From Xanthobacteraceae bacterium (GTDB lineage: Bacteria; Pseudomonadota; Alphaproteobacteria; Rhizobiales; Xanthobacteraceae): DNA of 64,000 nucleotides. The notes beneath the pieces were generated by a model. That model had not been told where the DNA came from and did not search any database. It worked only from the letters and a program-made list of their open reading frames with translations. Position numbers and translations under genes: made by a program. Shown in pieces: positions 38,021-46,375 of this stretch. The stretch covers positions 1,612,001 to 1,676,000 of the forward strand of contig CP075369.1 of the NCBI GenBank assembly GCA_019454205.1, in the 5' to 3' direction. Numbering within the stretch: position 1 is the stretch's first letter; each line of letters starts with the position of its first letter.

Positions 38021-38284
38021 ATGCAGAAATCGCCTGAACAGCAAACCAGCACAGGCGCGGGCGTCCTGATCCTCGGCGCGCTCCTGATCGCAGGCGCAAT
38101 CGGCGGCGTATTTCTCTTTCAGAACGATACCTCGCAAACCACTGTGAGCATGAACGCCAATCCGCCTTCGCAAAGTGAACGCGTCACTACGCCGGCGAAC
38201 GACATCAAGCCGAGTCCAACGGAAATCAAAAAGGAACCCGAACTGAATCCGGAACCCGAATCGGATGCGAACGACGCGAAATAG
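38021..38284 (+). CDS. Small single-pass membrane protein (tandem group, copy 1)
   Basis: An 87-residue protein: a short cytoplasmic N-terminus (MQKSPEQQTSTG), one helix AGVLILGALLIAGAIGGVFLF, then a periplasmic tail rich in Ser/Pro/Glu (PTEIKKEPELNPEPESDAND). GAGAGGAGG precedes the ATG. The layout is shared with the next two genes: a short N-terminus, one helix, a disordered tail. No named family recognised. Confidence 0.75.
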   Translation: MQKSPEQQTSTGAGVLILGALLIAGAIGGVFLFQNDTSQTTVSMNANPPSQSERVTTPANDIKPSPTEIKKEPELNPEPESDANDAK

Positions 38285-38358
38285 CGGGTCTGAAATGCGA
38301 GCTGGAACCCACCGCTTTCGCAAGCGTTAACCCCGCTCTGACCCAGAGGAGGATGCTT

Positions 38359-38664
38359 ATGGCTTATGATCCGAACGATCCTCGTAATCGTAATTTCGAA
38401 TACGATCAGTTCAGCCAGCGAACGGTGGATCCGGCACCGGCCGGGTTCAGCACGCTGATCATCGGCGCGATCGTGGTGCTGGGTGCGTTGATCGCATTTC
38501 TGATGTTCCGGACCGAACCGGATGCGACACAGGTCGGCATGAACACGCCGCCTGTGACACAGGAACGGCAGACGTTGCCGCCGACCAACACGACGCCGCC
38601 TGCCCCGCCGGCCAATACTCCGGCACCTGCGCCGGCCCCCGCAGCGCCGCCGGCGGACAACTAA
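38359..38664 (+). CDS. Small single-pass membrane protein (tandem group, copy 2)
   Basis: A 101-residue protein starting MAYDPNDPRNRNFEYDQ, one helix (FSTLIIGAIVVLGALIAFLMF) and a tail of low-complexity Pro/Ala/Thr (APPANTPAPAPAPAAPPADN). GAGGAGG ends 6 bases before the ATG at 38359, which favours it over the ATG at 38353. The tail shares the pattern 'helix, polar, T-V-x-M-N/G-M-N, P' with copy 1 (VSMNANPP versus VGMNTPPV). Confidence 0.75.
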   Translation: MAYDPNDPRNRNFEYDQFSQRTVDPAPAGFSTLIIGAIVVLGALIAFLMFRTEPDATQVGMNTPPVTQERQTLPPTNTTPPAPPANTPAPAPAPAAPPADN

Positions 38665-38677
38665 GCGAAGTTTTTAC

Positions 38678-38704
38678 GTGAACGGCCCGCAGCAATGCGG
38701 GCCG
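38678..38704 (+). terminator. Rho-independent terminator
   Basis: The stem AACGGCCCGC / GCGGGCCGTT lies 14 bases after the stop of copy 2. It resembles the terminator at 39088-39115. Confidence 0.85.
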
Positions 38705-38761
38705 TTTCGTTTGAGGGAACGCAGAGCCTTCTTCGGTGTTTACACTCCACAAGGAGAAAAC

Positions 38762-39070
38762 ATGGCAACCCGTGAACCCAAGGACCAAGAACCAACTTCC
38801 GCAAGCACGATCGGAATCTGGATTCCGATCGCCTTGGTGGCGGCTATCATTGTCGGGTATCTCACCTTCGGCACTGGCTCCAATCGCGAAGTCAATCAGG
38901 CGCAGAACCAGTCGACGACGAACCCCACGACGACGACGCCACAGGTGGTTCCGCAGACTAAAAATCCTGCAGCCAACGATGTGAAACCGGAATCGGAGCA
39001 GAAACCGCCGCCCGCTGCGGTCACGCCGAAAGATACCGATCCGCGCGTGGACTCGCAGAACTCAAACTAG
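38762..39070 (+). CDS. Small single-pass membrane protein (tandem group, copy 3)
   Basis: A 102-residue protein: polar N-terminus MATREPKDQEPTSAST, helix IGIWIPIALVAAIIVGYLTF, then a Thr/Pro/Gln-rich tail (TTNPTTTTPQVVPQTKNPAANDVKPESEQK) reminiscent of copy 1 (PANDIKPSPTEIKKEPE). AAGGAGAAAAC precedes the ATG. It is followed by a terminator. Confidence 0.75.
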   Translation: MATREPKDQEPTSASTIGIWIPIALVAAIIVGYLTFGTGSNREVNQAQNQSTTNPTTTTPQVVPQTKNPAANDVKPESEQKPPPAAVTPKDTDPRVDSQNSN

Positions 39071-39087
39071 CGAGCGATAAAAAAGGA

Positions 39088-39115
39088 AACGGTCCGCCAT
39101 AGTGCGGGCCGTTTT
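39088..39115. terminator. Rho-independent terminator between convergent genes
   Basis: The stem AACGGTCCGC / GCGGGCCGTT has one G-T pair. It lies between copy 3 and the minus-strand patatin-like gene and can serve both. Confidence 0.8.
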
Positions 39116-39118
39116 GCG

Positions 39119-40585
39119 TTAGCGTCGCGTGCTATTGAGGAAAGACTGGAATACCTGATTGCTGATAAGCGTATCTTCACCAGCCTGAATCAGTTCATCG
39201 ACCTCTCCTTGCGGCAACTGCAAGCGCGTGACAATTCCATTCAGCCGGTCTGACCGCGCCTGTCCAAGCTGGTCGAAACCGAGACGCGCAATGAAGAAGC
39301 GCACGTCGCGGCAGTTCCAGCGCTCCGGCGCGCCGTACTGCTTGCGCTGCGCAGCGGAAAGACCGCAGCGCCAGCGCACGAGCTGTTGACGCCAGTCTTC
39401 CATGGTTTGTTCGAACGCGGAGAACGATGCCCGCACGCTGGCGTCGATGGCGGTGTCGGCCGCGGCCGAGATCAGATCCGCACCGGCTGGTCCTTCCAGC
39501 TTGGTCGTCCAGCTCGCCTGCTTCGGCGCGCGGCCCGCATCGACGACGAGAAATAGCGCGCGTTTCAGTTTCACCGCCTGCGCCGGATGCAACGGCTCGT
39601 AGGGATACCGCGCCGAAAGTCGCGCGATCGTGAAACCTGACAGCCCGTAGTTATCGACCAGCCCGCCGTCGAGCAGCTTCGCGTATTTCACCGTCCCGTC
39701 GCGGTAGCTGCCGATTGCATTAGCATAGGATTTCAGGAGTGGCGGCGCGTTCGGATTGGCGCGTGCGCTGACGATCCAGTCCGGCAGCGGCGAGTTGCAA
39801 CGGTCGGGATAGCTTTCGATCACGATCGGCGCGAATACTACCGGCACCGCGGCGGAGGCCGCGACCGCGTCCGCAATCGGATAGGAATTGAGATCGCTGC
39901 ACATCGCGGCGAAAGCCGTGCGCCCGAAGATGAACGGTGTGCGATTATAAATGTCGGATGCATTGATCCAGATGCGTGGACGGGCGCTTTCCCGGAACGC
40001 GGAAAAGGTCGCACCTTCGAACAGGTTCTCGTTCAGCCAGCGCGGCAGATGCGTCGCGTCGTTCGCACCACCGGAAAGACCGCGTACCAGCGTTCCGGGC
40101 GACAGGCTGGTCGAAAGATTTTCTTCGGCGTTCTTCAGCAGGAACCGCTCGCGGAAATCGTAGAGCGCATTGCGCTTCTTCAGGCCGAAATACGCCGCCG
40201 TAACCGAACCACCTGAGACGCCGCTCACGAAATCGATGCGGTCGATCAGCGAGACCGGGCCTTCGCGGCCCGGCAACTGGAACTTCTCGATACCGCGCAA
40301 TACGCCGAACGAATACGCGGCGGCGCGCGTACCGCCGCCAGAGAATGCGAGCGCGATCAAAAACTCGTCGCTATAGCTCGCGTTCAGTTCAGGCTGCGTG
40401 AGACCGGCATTCGGTTCATTCGTCGGAATGTTGACCGGAACGTTGTGAACCGAGCAGCCGGTGGCGAGAAGCAGCACCAGCGGCGCTGCAAGGCGAAATC
40501 TTCCGCGCAATATCCGGTTACTCCCGCCGTACACGACGCAAACGCCCCCGCCTCTTGGCTCGCGGTCCCGTATCACACCCCCCAT
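39119..40585 (-). CDS. Patatin-like phospholipase, probable lipoprotein
   Basis: A 488-residue protein. A hydrophobic stretch LAAPLVLLLATGC ends in a lipobox (C44), so it should be lipid-anchored. The patatin domain has LAFSGGGTRAAAYSFGVLRGIE (oxyanion glycine loop), the nucleophile elbow GVSGGS and the catalytic Asp in LLDGGLVDNYG. Ser-Asp dyad and order fit acyl hydrolases of the RssA/patatin family. The start is uncertain: the ATG at 40585 gives a long N-terminus before the signal sequence, and later non-ATG starts are possible. Confidence 0.88.
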   Translation of the reverse strand: MGGVIRDREPRGGGVCVVYGGSNRILRGRFRLAAPLVLLLATGCSVHNVPVNIPTNEPNAGLTQPELNASYSDEFLIALAFSGGGTRAAAYSFGVLRGIEKFQLPGREGPVSLIDRIDFVSGVSGGSVTAAYFGLKKRNALYDFRERFLLKNAEENLSTSLSPGTLVRGLSGGANDATHLPRWLNENLFEGATFSAFRESARPRIWINASDIYNRTPFIFGRTAFAAMCSDLNSYPIADAVAASAAVPVVFAPIVIESYPDRCNSPLPDWIVSARANPNAPPLLKSYANAIGSYRDGTVKYAKLLDGGLVDNYGLSGFTIARLSARYPYEPLHPAQAVKLKRALFLVVDAGRAPKQASWTTKLEGPAGADLISAAADTAIDASVRASFSAFEQTMEDWRQQLVRWRCGLSAAQRKQYGAPERWNCRDVRFFIARLGFDQLGQARSDRLNGIVTRLQLPQGEVDELIQAGEDTLISNQVFQSFLNSTRR

Positions 40586-40657
40586 GGCAAAGGGTTAACC
40601 GCAACCGGAACCAGTCGCTTGGTGGCGAATTATCTTGGCAAAACAAGGGAGATTGTC

Positions 40658-40930
40658 ATGGCCAGTAAGACAAGGAAAACAAAGGCCAAACCGGTCCGCC
40701 GCATTGCCCGGCGCAAACCGGCAGCGGTCGAGCAGCGGGGTAGCTACTGGGCGGTCGGGGCCGGCTTGTTTGGCTTCGCGTTGATCGTTGGCGCTGCGGC
40801 GTTCGTCTATCTGAATGAAGATGCGCGAAGCACCGTCGCCGGCATGGTTGATAGCATCAACCTGGAATCCGTGAACCTGCCGAACTCGATACCATTCTTC
40901 AGTGGCGAGGAAGCAAGCGGACGTTCGTAA
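40658..40930 (+). CDS. Small basic single-pass membrane protein
   Basis: A 90-residue protein with a very basic N-terminus (ASKTRKTKAKPVRRIARRKP), one helix (YWAVGAGLFGFALIVGAAAFVYL) and a short acidic periplasmic tail (EDARSTVAGMVDSINLESVNL). AAGGGAG lies 8 bases before the ATG. The frame is open upstream without similarity. Not recognised as a family; it resembles the nearby tandem group only in topology. Confidence 0.7.
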   Translation: MASKTRKTKAKPVRRIARRKPAAVEQRGSYWAVGAGLFGFALIVGAAAFVYLNEDARSTVAGMVDSINLESVNLPNSIPFFSGEEASGRS

Positions 40931-40950
40931 CCATCGAGACTGCAGAAAGA

Positions 40951-40982
40951 AAAACCACGCGCCTTCAAAGGCGCGTGGTTTT
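40951..40982. terminator. Strong bidirectional terminator
   Basis: AAAACCACGCGCC and GGCGCGTGGTTTT form a 13-15 base stem, between the small membrane protein gene and the end of gatA. Confidence 0.92.
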
Positions 40983-41005
40983 ATTTTCAACGAAGCAAGG
41001 GCGGA

Positions 41006-42487
41006 CTAGCCCCACCACGTTTCCGGGATCATGCGCGGCCCCGCCGCCTGCTCGATCACATGGCCGAGCGCGAACAGGTCTTCCTCGCCGAACGGCTTGC
41101 CGATGAGTTGCAATCCGAGCGGCAGCCCGTTGTGATCGCGCCCCGCAGGAACGGAAATACCCGGTAGACCCGCCATGTTCACTGTCACGGTGAAGATGTC
41201 GTTTAGGTACATCTCGACCGGATCGGCGCTGCCCTTCTCTCCGATGCCGAACGCGCCGGAAGGGGTCGCGGGCGTCAGGATCGCATCGACCCCCTGCTTC
41301 CACGCTTCGTCGAAGTCGCGCTTGATGAGCGTGCGTACTTTCTGCGCGCGTAGATAATAAGCGTCGTAGTAACCGGCGGAGAGCACGTAAGTGCCGATCA
41401 TGATGCGGCGGCGCACTTCTTTGCCGAAACCCGCGGCGCGCGTCTGCTCATACATGTCGACAATGTCTTTGCCCGGAACGCGCAGGCCGTAACGCACGCC
41501 GTCATAGCGCGCGAGATTGGACGAAGCCTCCGCTGGCGCGACGATGTAATAAGCCGGCAGCGCGTATTTCGTATGCGGAAGCGAAATATCGACAATCTCC
41601 GCACCAGCCGCTTTCAGCCATTCGCGGCCCTTCTCCCACGGTTCGTCGATTTCCGCCGGCATACCCTCGACGCGGTACTCCTTCGGAATACCGATCTTCA
41701 TGCCTTTCACGCTCTTGCCGATTGCTTTCTCGTAGTCGGGCACCGGCTTGTCCGAGCAGGTGGAATCCTTCGGGTCGTGTCCCGCCATCGAGCGCAGCAG
41801 GATCGCGCAGTCGCGTACTGTGCGCGCGAACGGTCCCGCCTGATCGAGCGACGATGCGAACGCGACGATGCCCCAGCGCGAGCAGCGTCCGTAAGTCGGC
41901 TTGATGCCGGCGATGCCGGTGAATGCCGCGGGCTGACGGATCGAACCGCCGGTATCGGTGCCGGTCGCGCCAAGGCAAAGGTGAGCAGCAACCGCCGCCG
42001 CCGAACCGCCCGACGAACCGCCGGGCACCAGCGGTTTATTGTCTCCCTTGCGGCGCCATGGCGAAATTACGGGACCGAGCGCGGAAGTTTCGTTCGACGA
42101 ACCCATCGCGAACTCGTCGTTGTTCAGCTTGCCGAGCATCACCGCGCCGTCGCGCCAGAGCTGCGAGGTCACGGTAGATTCGTATTGCGGCACGAAGTTT
42201 TCGAGGATCTTCGAACACGCGGTCGTGCGCACGCCTTCGGTTGCGAACAGATCCTTGATGCCGAGCGGAATGCCTTCGAGCGGCCCGCCCTCGCCCTTCG
42301 CGAGCTTCGCGTCGGAGGCTTCCGCCATCTTACGCGCGTGATCGGGCGTCTCCAGAACGTATGCGTTCAGGATACGCGCCTTCTCCATAGCGGCGAGATG
42401 CGCGCCGGTCAGTTCCTTGGCGGAGATTTTCTTTGCACGAAGCAGGTCGCGCGCTTCCGCAAGCGTCAGGGACGTAAGTTCGCTCAC
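41006..42487 (-). CDS. gatA: Aspartyl/glutamyl-tRNA amidotransferase subunit A
   Basis: A 493-residue amidase releasing ammonia from glutamine for GatB. The Ser-cisSer-Lys triad is visible: K78 in GIPLGIKD, S158 in [10 protein letters not shown], and S182 in [11 protein letters not shown]. Full length. It follows gatC by 3 bases. Together with gatB it lets the cell make Gln-tRNA(Gln) and/or Asn-tRNA(Asn) by transamidation. Confidence 0.98.
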   Translation of the reverse strand: MSELTSLTLAEARDLLRAKKISAKELTGAHLAAMEKARILNAYVLETPDHARKMAEASDAKLAKGEGGPLEGIPLGIKDLFATEGVRTTACSKILENFVPQYESTVTSQLWRDGAVMLGKLNNDEFAMGSSNETSALGPVISPWRRKGDNKPLVPGGSSGGSAAAVAAHLCLGATGTDTGGSIRQPAAFTGIAGIKPTYGRCSRWGIVAFASSLDQAGPFARTVRDCAILLRSMAGHDPKDSTCSDKPVPDYEKAIGKSVKGMKIGIPKEYRVEGMPAEIDEPWEKGREWLKAAGAEIVDISLPHTKYALPAYYIVAPAEASSNLARYDGVRYGLRVPGKDIVDMYEQTRAAGFGKEVRRRIMIGTYVLSAGYYDAYYLRAQKVRTLIKRDFDEAWKQGVDAILTPATPSGAFGIGEKGSADPVEMYLNDIFTVTVNMAGLPGISVPAGRDHNGLPLGLQLIGKPFGEEDLFALGHVIEQAAGPRMIPETWWG

Positions 42488-42490
42488 GGC

Positions 42491-42778
42491 TTACTCCACG
42501 ACTTTAGGGACTTGAAAGAAGCCGTCGTCGGAAGCGGGCGCATTGGCAAGCACGCGCTTCGCGTAATTGCCGTCGCTGACGACGTCGTCGCGCATTTTCA
42601 GTTTCATGTCTTCGACGCTCGCGGTCGGCTCGACGCCGTCCACGTTCACTTCATTCAACTGCCCGACGAAGGCGAGCATGTTGTTGATCTCGCCGCGAAG
42701 GTGCTCAATCTCGTTGTCGGCAACGGCGATCCGCGCCAAATGCGCGATCCGCCGCACGGTCGCGGCATCGACGGACAT
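42491..42778 (-). CDS. gatC: Aspartyl/glutamyl-tRNA amidotransferase subunit C
   Basis: A 95-residue small subunit that wraps GatA and GatB. It shows [55 protein letters not shown] in order, and the C-terminal [19 protein letters not shown] signature. First gene of gatCA. Confidence 0.97.
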   Translation of the reverse strand: MSVDAATVRRIAHLARIAVADNEIEHLRGEINNMLAFVGQLNEVNVDGVEPTASVEDMKLKMRDDVVSDGNYAKRVLANAPASDDGFFQVPKVVE

Positions 42779-42949
42779 GGGAGACTCCGTGGGAAATCGT
42801 TGTCCGGGCTATAGCAGAGGGGGTTTTGGGGCTGCAACCCGCGCAGACCTGCCCCGTTTGACCGGTGTCATGGTCTCGCCGCGAACCAAACCCTAGGTTT
42901 GCAGTTCAAGGCTACAGGCCCCGTTCGGGGCCGGCAAAGGAGACCCCCC

Positions 42950-43480
42950 ATGTCTACCGCCAAGGCCGAGGCGCGGCGTACTGCCCGCCTCCAGACCCCT
43001 ACCGATCTTTCCACGAATGCGATCAAGGACATTTCCGCGAGCCTGACCACCCTGCTCGCCGACGTTTTTGCCCTTTACGTCAAGACCAAGAATTTCCACT
43101 GGCACGTTTCCGGCCCGAATTTCCGGGACTACCACCTGATGCTGGACGAACAGGCCGCGCAACTGTTCGCGATGACCGACGAAATCGCCGAGCGTGCGCG
43201 CAAGATTGGCGGCACTACGATACGCTCGACCGGCCACATCGGCCGCCTGCAACGGCTGAAAGACAACGACGCCGATTATGTAACGCCGCTCGACATGCTC
43301 TCCGAACTGCGCGACGACAACAAGGAACTCGTCTCCTATCTGCGCGAGACGCACGACCTTTGCGACGAACACAACGATGTCGCCACCGCGAGCCTGTTAG
43401 AGAACTGGATCGATGAAACCGAACGGCGCGTCTGGTTCCTGTTCGAAACCACGCGCACCGGAAACAACGGCGAGCGCTGA
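42950..43480 (+). CDS. dps: Dps-family DNA-binding ferritin-like protein
   Basis: A 176-residue protein forming a 12-mer that oxidises and stores iron and shields DNA. The ferroxidase residues are in KNFHWHVSGPNFRDYHLMLDEQ (His pair, Asp, Glu) near residues 49-70. The N-terminus is extended and basic (STAKAEARRTARLQTP), suitable for DNA contact. AAAGGAGA precedes the ATG at 42950. It has its own terminator and is divergent from gatC. Confidence 0.94.
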   Translation: MSTAKAEARRTARLQTPTDLSTNAIKDISASLTTLLADVFALYVKTKNFHWHVSGPNFRDYHLMLDEQAAQLFAMTDEIAERARKIGGTTIRSTGHIGRLQRLKDNDADYVTPLDMLSELRDDNKELVSYLRETHDLCDEHNDVATASLLENWIDETERRVWFLFETTRTGNNGER

Positions 43481-43483
43481 AAG

Positions 43484-43512
43484 AAAAGGCCGGGAGATTC
43501 CCGGCCTTTTTC
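43484..43512. terminator. Rho-independent terminator after dps
   Basis: The stem AAAAGGCCGGGA / TCCCGGCCTTTTT lies between dps and the convergent UPF0173 gene. Confidence 0.92.
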
Positions 43513-43516
43513 GTTT

Positions 43517-44218
43517 TCAGACATCGAAGGCTTTACCCTTCTCCGGCACCGCCACCTTCATATCGCTACCCTTCATCTCGGCGACGAACTTGTCCGGCGT
43601 CTGGTCGATGATCGGAAACGAGCCGTAGTGGCACGGGATCGCGGTCTTCACGCCCTTGAAGAAGCGCTTCATCGCCATTCCGGCCACCTTGCCGCCCATC
43701 GTGAAGCGATCACCCACCGGCACCATTGCCACCTGCGGCTGATGGATCTCGTTGATGAGCGCCATGTCGGAGAAAATGTCGGTATCGCCGATGTGGTAGA
43801 CCGTCGGCTCGCCCTGCGCCTTCACGATCAGCCCGCCCGGATTGCCCATCACGGCGAACTGCCCATCCTCGATCATGGTCGAGGAATGGTCCGCGCGCAC
43901 GATGGTGACGGTGAAGCCGCCCTGATCGGTCGTCCCGCCGATATTCATGGGGTCGATCTTCTTCACGCCTTTTCCGTTCAACCACATGCAGACCTCGAAG
44001 TGGCTGACCACCGGGATGTCGAGTTCCTTGGCGATGTCCGCGCTATCGCCGATATGGTCGGAATGGCCGTGAGTCAGCAGGATATGCGTGACCCCCTTCA
44101 CCGCCTCTTTCCTGTCGCTGACGAAGGCGGGGTTTCCGGTAAAGAACGGGTCGATCAGGACCGCCTTGCCGCCGAAATCGAGCCGGAACGCGGAGTGGCC
44201 AAACCAGGTAACGCGCAT
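43517..44218 (-). CDS. UPF0173 metal-dependent hydrolase (metallo-beta-lactamase fold)
   Basis: A 233-residue protein. [30 protein letters not shown] is the UPF0173 opening, in consecutive strands. The metal motif HGHSDH is in [13 protein letters not shown]; further ligands lie in [11 protein letters not shown] and the C-terminal CHYGSFP. GGAGGAAGCG precedes the ATG at 44218. The reaction is unknown for this family. Confidence 0.92.
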   Translation of the reverse strand: MRVTWFGHSAFRLDFGGKAVLIDPFFTGNPAFVSDRKEAVKGVTHILLTHGHSDHIGDSADIAKELDIPVVSHFEVCMWLNGKGVKKIDPMNIGGTTDQGGFTVTIVRADHSSTMIEDGQFAVMGNPGGLIVKAQGEPTVYHIGDTDIFSDMALINEIHQPQVAMVPVGDRFTMGGKVAGMAMKRFFKGVKTAIPCHYGSFPIIDQTPDKFVAEMKGSDMKVAVPEKGKAFDV

Positions 44219-44261
44219 CGCTTCCTCCGATGATTTTTCGTTGGGGCGAGTATGAAGGCCG

Positions 44262-44786
44262 ATGCATGGCGCAGCAACGCGGCCCATGCTACCGCCTCGC
44301 CCCGACATGCCCGCCCGCCTCTGCGAAATCGACGAACTCGCCGGCCTGCTCGCGCCCAACGCGCGGCTGATCGGCGTCGATCTTGGCGAAAAGACCATCG
44401 GCCTCGCGCTGTCCGACGTGAACCGCACCATTGCCAGCCCGCTCGAAACGTTGCCGCGCGGGAAATTCAAGGCGGATGCGGAAAAGCTGCTCGCGCTCGC
44501 CATGAAGTTCGGTGTCGGCGGCCTTGTCATAGGCTTGCCCAGAAACATGGACGGTTCGGAAGGGCCGAGCGCGCAATCGGCGCGCGCTTTCGTACGTAAC
44601 CTTTCTCCGCTCACCGATCTCGTCATCGTGTTCTGGGACGAGCGCCTTTCGACGGCCGCGGTCGAGCGCACGCTGATCGAAGCCGATGCCTCGCGCCGCC
44701 GCCGTGACGAGGTCGTGGACAAGGTCGCCGCCGCCTACATCCTGCAAGGCGCGCTCGACCGTCTGGGTTACGGGGCGCGGACATGA
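44262..44786 (+). CDS. ruvX: Holliday junction resolvase-like protein RuvX (YqgF)
   Basis: About 150-174 residues with an RNase H-like fold. [17 protein letters not shown] holds the first catalytic Asp, [13 protein letters not shown] the loop, [13 protein letters not shown] the second, and [17 protein letters not shown] the third. The start may be 44262, 44286 or 44307; conservation begins near residue 20. It overlaps the transporter gene by four bases. It is probably needed for pre-16S rRNA 5'-end processing, as in other bacteria. Confidence 0.93.
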   Translation: MHGAATRPMLPPRPDMPARLCEIDELAGLLAPNARLIGVDLGEKTIGLALSDVNRTIASPLETLPRGKFKADAEKLLALAMKFGVGGLVIGLPRNMDGSEGPSAQSARAFVRNLSPLTDLVIVFWDERLSTAAVERTLIEADASRRRRDEVVDKVAAAYILQGALDRLGYGART

Positions 44787-45721
44787 TTGCGGTCGCGAAC
44801 GCCTTGATCCCGGTTTTCCTGCTGGTCGTGCTCGGCATCTTTCTCAAGCGCACGCTGCTGAAAAGCGAGAACGCGTGGGACTCGCTCGAAGACCTCACCT
44901 ATTACGTCCTGTTTCCTGCGCTGTTGTTCGTCGCCACCGCAACGGCTGATCTTTCCAAGGTGCCGATCTGGGGAATTTGCGCGGCGCTGGTGAGCGCGAT
45001 CGTGACCGTCGCGCTCCTGCTCCTGCTCTCTCGCAAGCCGTTGCAGCGTGCATTCGGCTGGAGCGGCCCCGCTTATACTTCGGTGTTTCAGGGCGCGGTG
45101 CGCTGGAACACGTACATCGCGGTAGCGGTCGCTTCTTCTTTGCTCGGCGAACAGGGTCTCGCGCTGGCCGCCGTCGCGCTGGCGAGCATGATCCCGCTGA
45201 TCAATGTGATTTCGGTCGTGGTGCTCGCGCGGTACGCCTCGCATCAGCCGGCGAACCTGCGCGTCACGCTTTTTCACCTCGTGCGCAACCCGTTCATCTG
45301 GGCCTGCGCTCTTGGCGTGCTCGTCAACGTAAGCGGCGTGCCGCTTCCCAAAGTGCTGGTCAATTTCAGCAACATTCTTGGTCAGGCTTCGCTTGCGCTC
45401 GGCCTGCTGATCGTCGGCGCGGGGCTGGAACTGCGGAAGGCAGTGAAGATCGATTCCGCCGTGATTGTCGCAACGATCGGAAAATTGATCCTGCTTCCCA
45501 TGTTAGCAATCCTGACTGGTTGGCTCTCAGGCGTCAGCGGCCCCGCCCTCGTGGTTGTCGCCATCGCATCGAGCGTGCCTTCCGCGCCGAACGGTTACAT
45601 GCTGGCGCGGCAGATGGGCGGCGACGCACCGCTGCTCGCACGCATTCTCACCGCGCAGATCGTGTTTGCGTTGTTCTCGATCCCGGCGGCGCTGGCGGCG
45701 GCGGCCTATCTGGCGCCCTGA
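44783..45721 (+). CDS. AEC-family (auxin efflux carrier-like) transporter
   Basis: A 312-residue membrane protein with ten predicted helices in two halves. Family features are [38 protein letters not shown] (substrate-site asparagine) and [20 protein letters not shown]. Members export malonate or other organic anions; the substrate is unknown here. It starts within the ruvX stop (ATGA). Confidence 0.92.
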   Translation: MIAVANALIPVFLLVVLGIFLKRTLLKSENAWDSLEDLTYYVLFPALLFVATATADLSKVPIWGICAALVSAIVTVALLLLLSRKPLQRAFGWSGPAYTSVFQGAVRWNTYIAVAVASSLLGEQGLALAAVALASMIPLINVISVVVLARYASHQPANLRVTLFHLVRNPFIWACALGVLVNVSGVPLPKVLVNFSNILGQASLALGLLIVGAGLELRKAVKIDSAVIVATIGKLILLPMLAILTGWLSGVSGPALVVVAIASSVPSAPNGYMLARQMGGDAPLLARILTAQIVFALFSIPAALAAAAYLAP

Positions 45722-45779
45722 TGCACGATCCCGAAAAGCGGCTCGCGGCTTTCGGATCAGATCATGCGGCCAAAAAAGA

Positions 45780-45806
45780 AAACGGCGGGCCTGAAGCCCG
45801 CCGTTT
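45780..45806. terminator. Rho-independent terminator
   Basis: The stem AAACGGCGGGC / GCCCGCCGTTT lies between the transporter gene and the convergent small secreted gene. Confidence 0.92.
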
Positions 45807-45828
45807 CCGAAATCAAATCGCGAAGCGA

Positions 45829-46191
45829 TTAGCACCAGGTCCAGTAACCGCGGTTGTAAACCGGATCGGTCTGGACGAAGCAACGCTGGCGGCGCGGCTG
45901 ATAGTAGCCGTACGGCTCGTCGTAGTAGTAGCCGTTGTTGTTGTAGTAGCCTTGGTTGGCGGCAGCGGCAGCAGCAGCGCCGAAGACGCCGAGCGCGATG
46001 GCCGGGCCTACCCAGCGGTTACGGCGGCGGCGCCACTGGGCGTCAATCTGGTTGTCCTGGGTCACGCCCTGCAGGTGCGTGGCGGAAGCGGCCGGCGCTG
46101 CATTGGCGGTCGAAATCGCACTGGCAGCGGCCGAGAGAAGAACGGCGGCGGCGAGCGCCAGCACGAACTGATAGAGCTTGAACTTCTTCAT
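45829..46191 (-). CDS. Small secreted Tyr/Asn-rich protein
   Basis: A 120-residue protein. Signal peptide to about residue 31 (ANAAPA). Then an Arg/Trp cluster QWRRRRNRWVGP, a hydrophobic segment AIALGVFGAAAAAAA and a low-complexity NQGYYNNNGYYYDEPYGYY stretch. The C-terminus has two Cys (RCFVQ and WTWC). The layout is common among rhizobial secreted proteins of unknown role. The 184 bases upstream (46192-46375) hold no other gene. Confidence 0.78.
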   Translation of the reverse strand: MKKFKLYQFVLALAAAVLLSAAASAISTANAAPAASATHLQGVTQDNQIDAQWRRRRNRWVGPAIALGVFGAAAAAAANQGYYNNNGYYYDEPYGYYQPRRQRCFVQTDPVYNRGYWTWC

Positions 46192-46375
46192 GGGGGATGA
46201 GCCTCGTTGTTACGCGCCTTAGCCGCGCGTGGGGTTGAATTTCGCGCCCAGCGTATGAACCCCGCCTGAATAAAGTGGGGCAGCGCTGTGGCGATTTTTA
46301 CTCAAAACCTTGGCGCAGCGGCGGAATTTACGATGGCGGGGTTAATGCCCCAAATCACGATCCCGTTAGCCGCGC

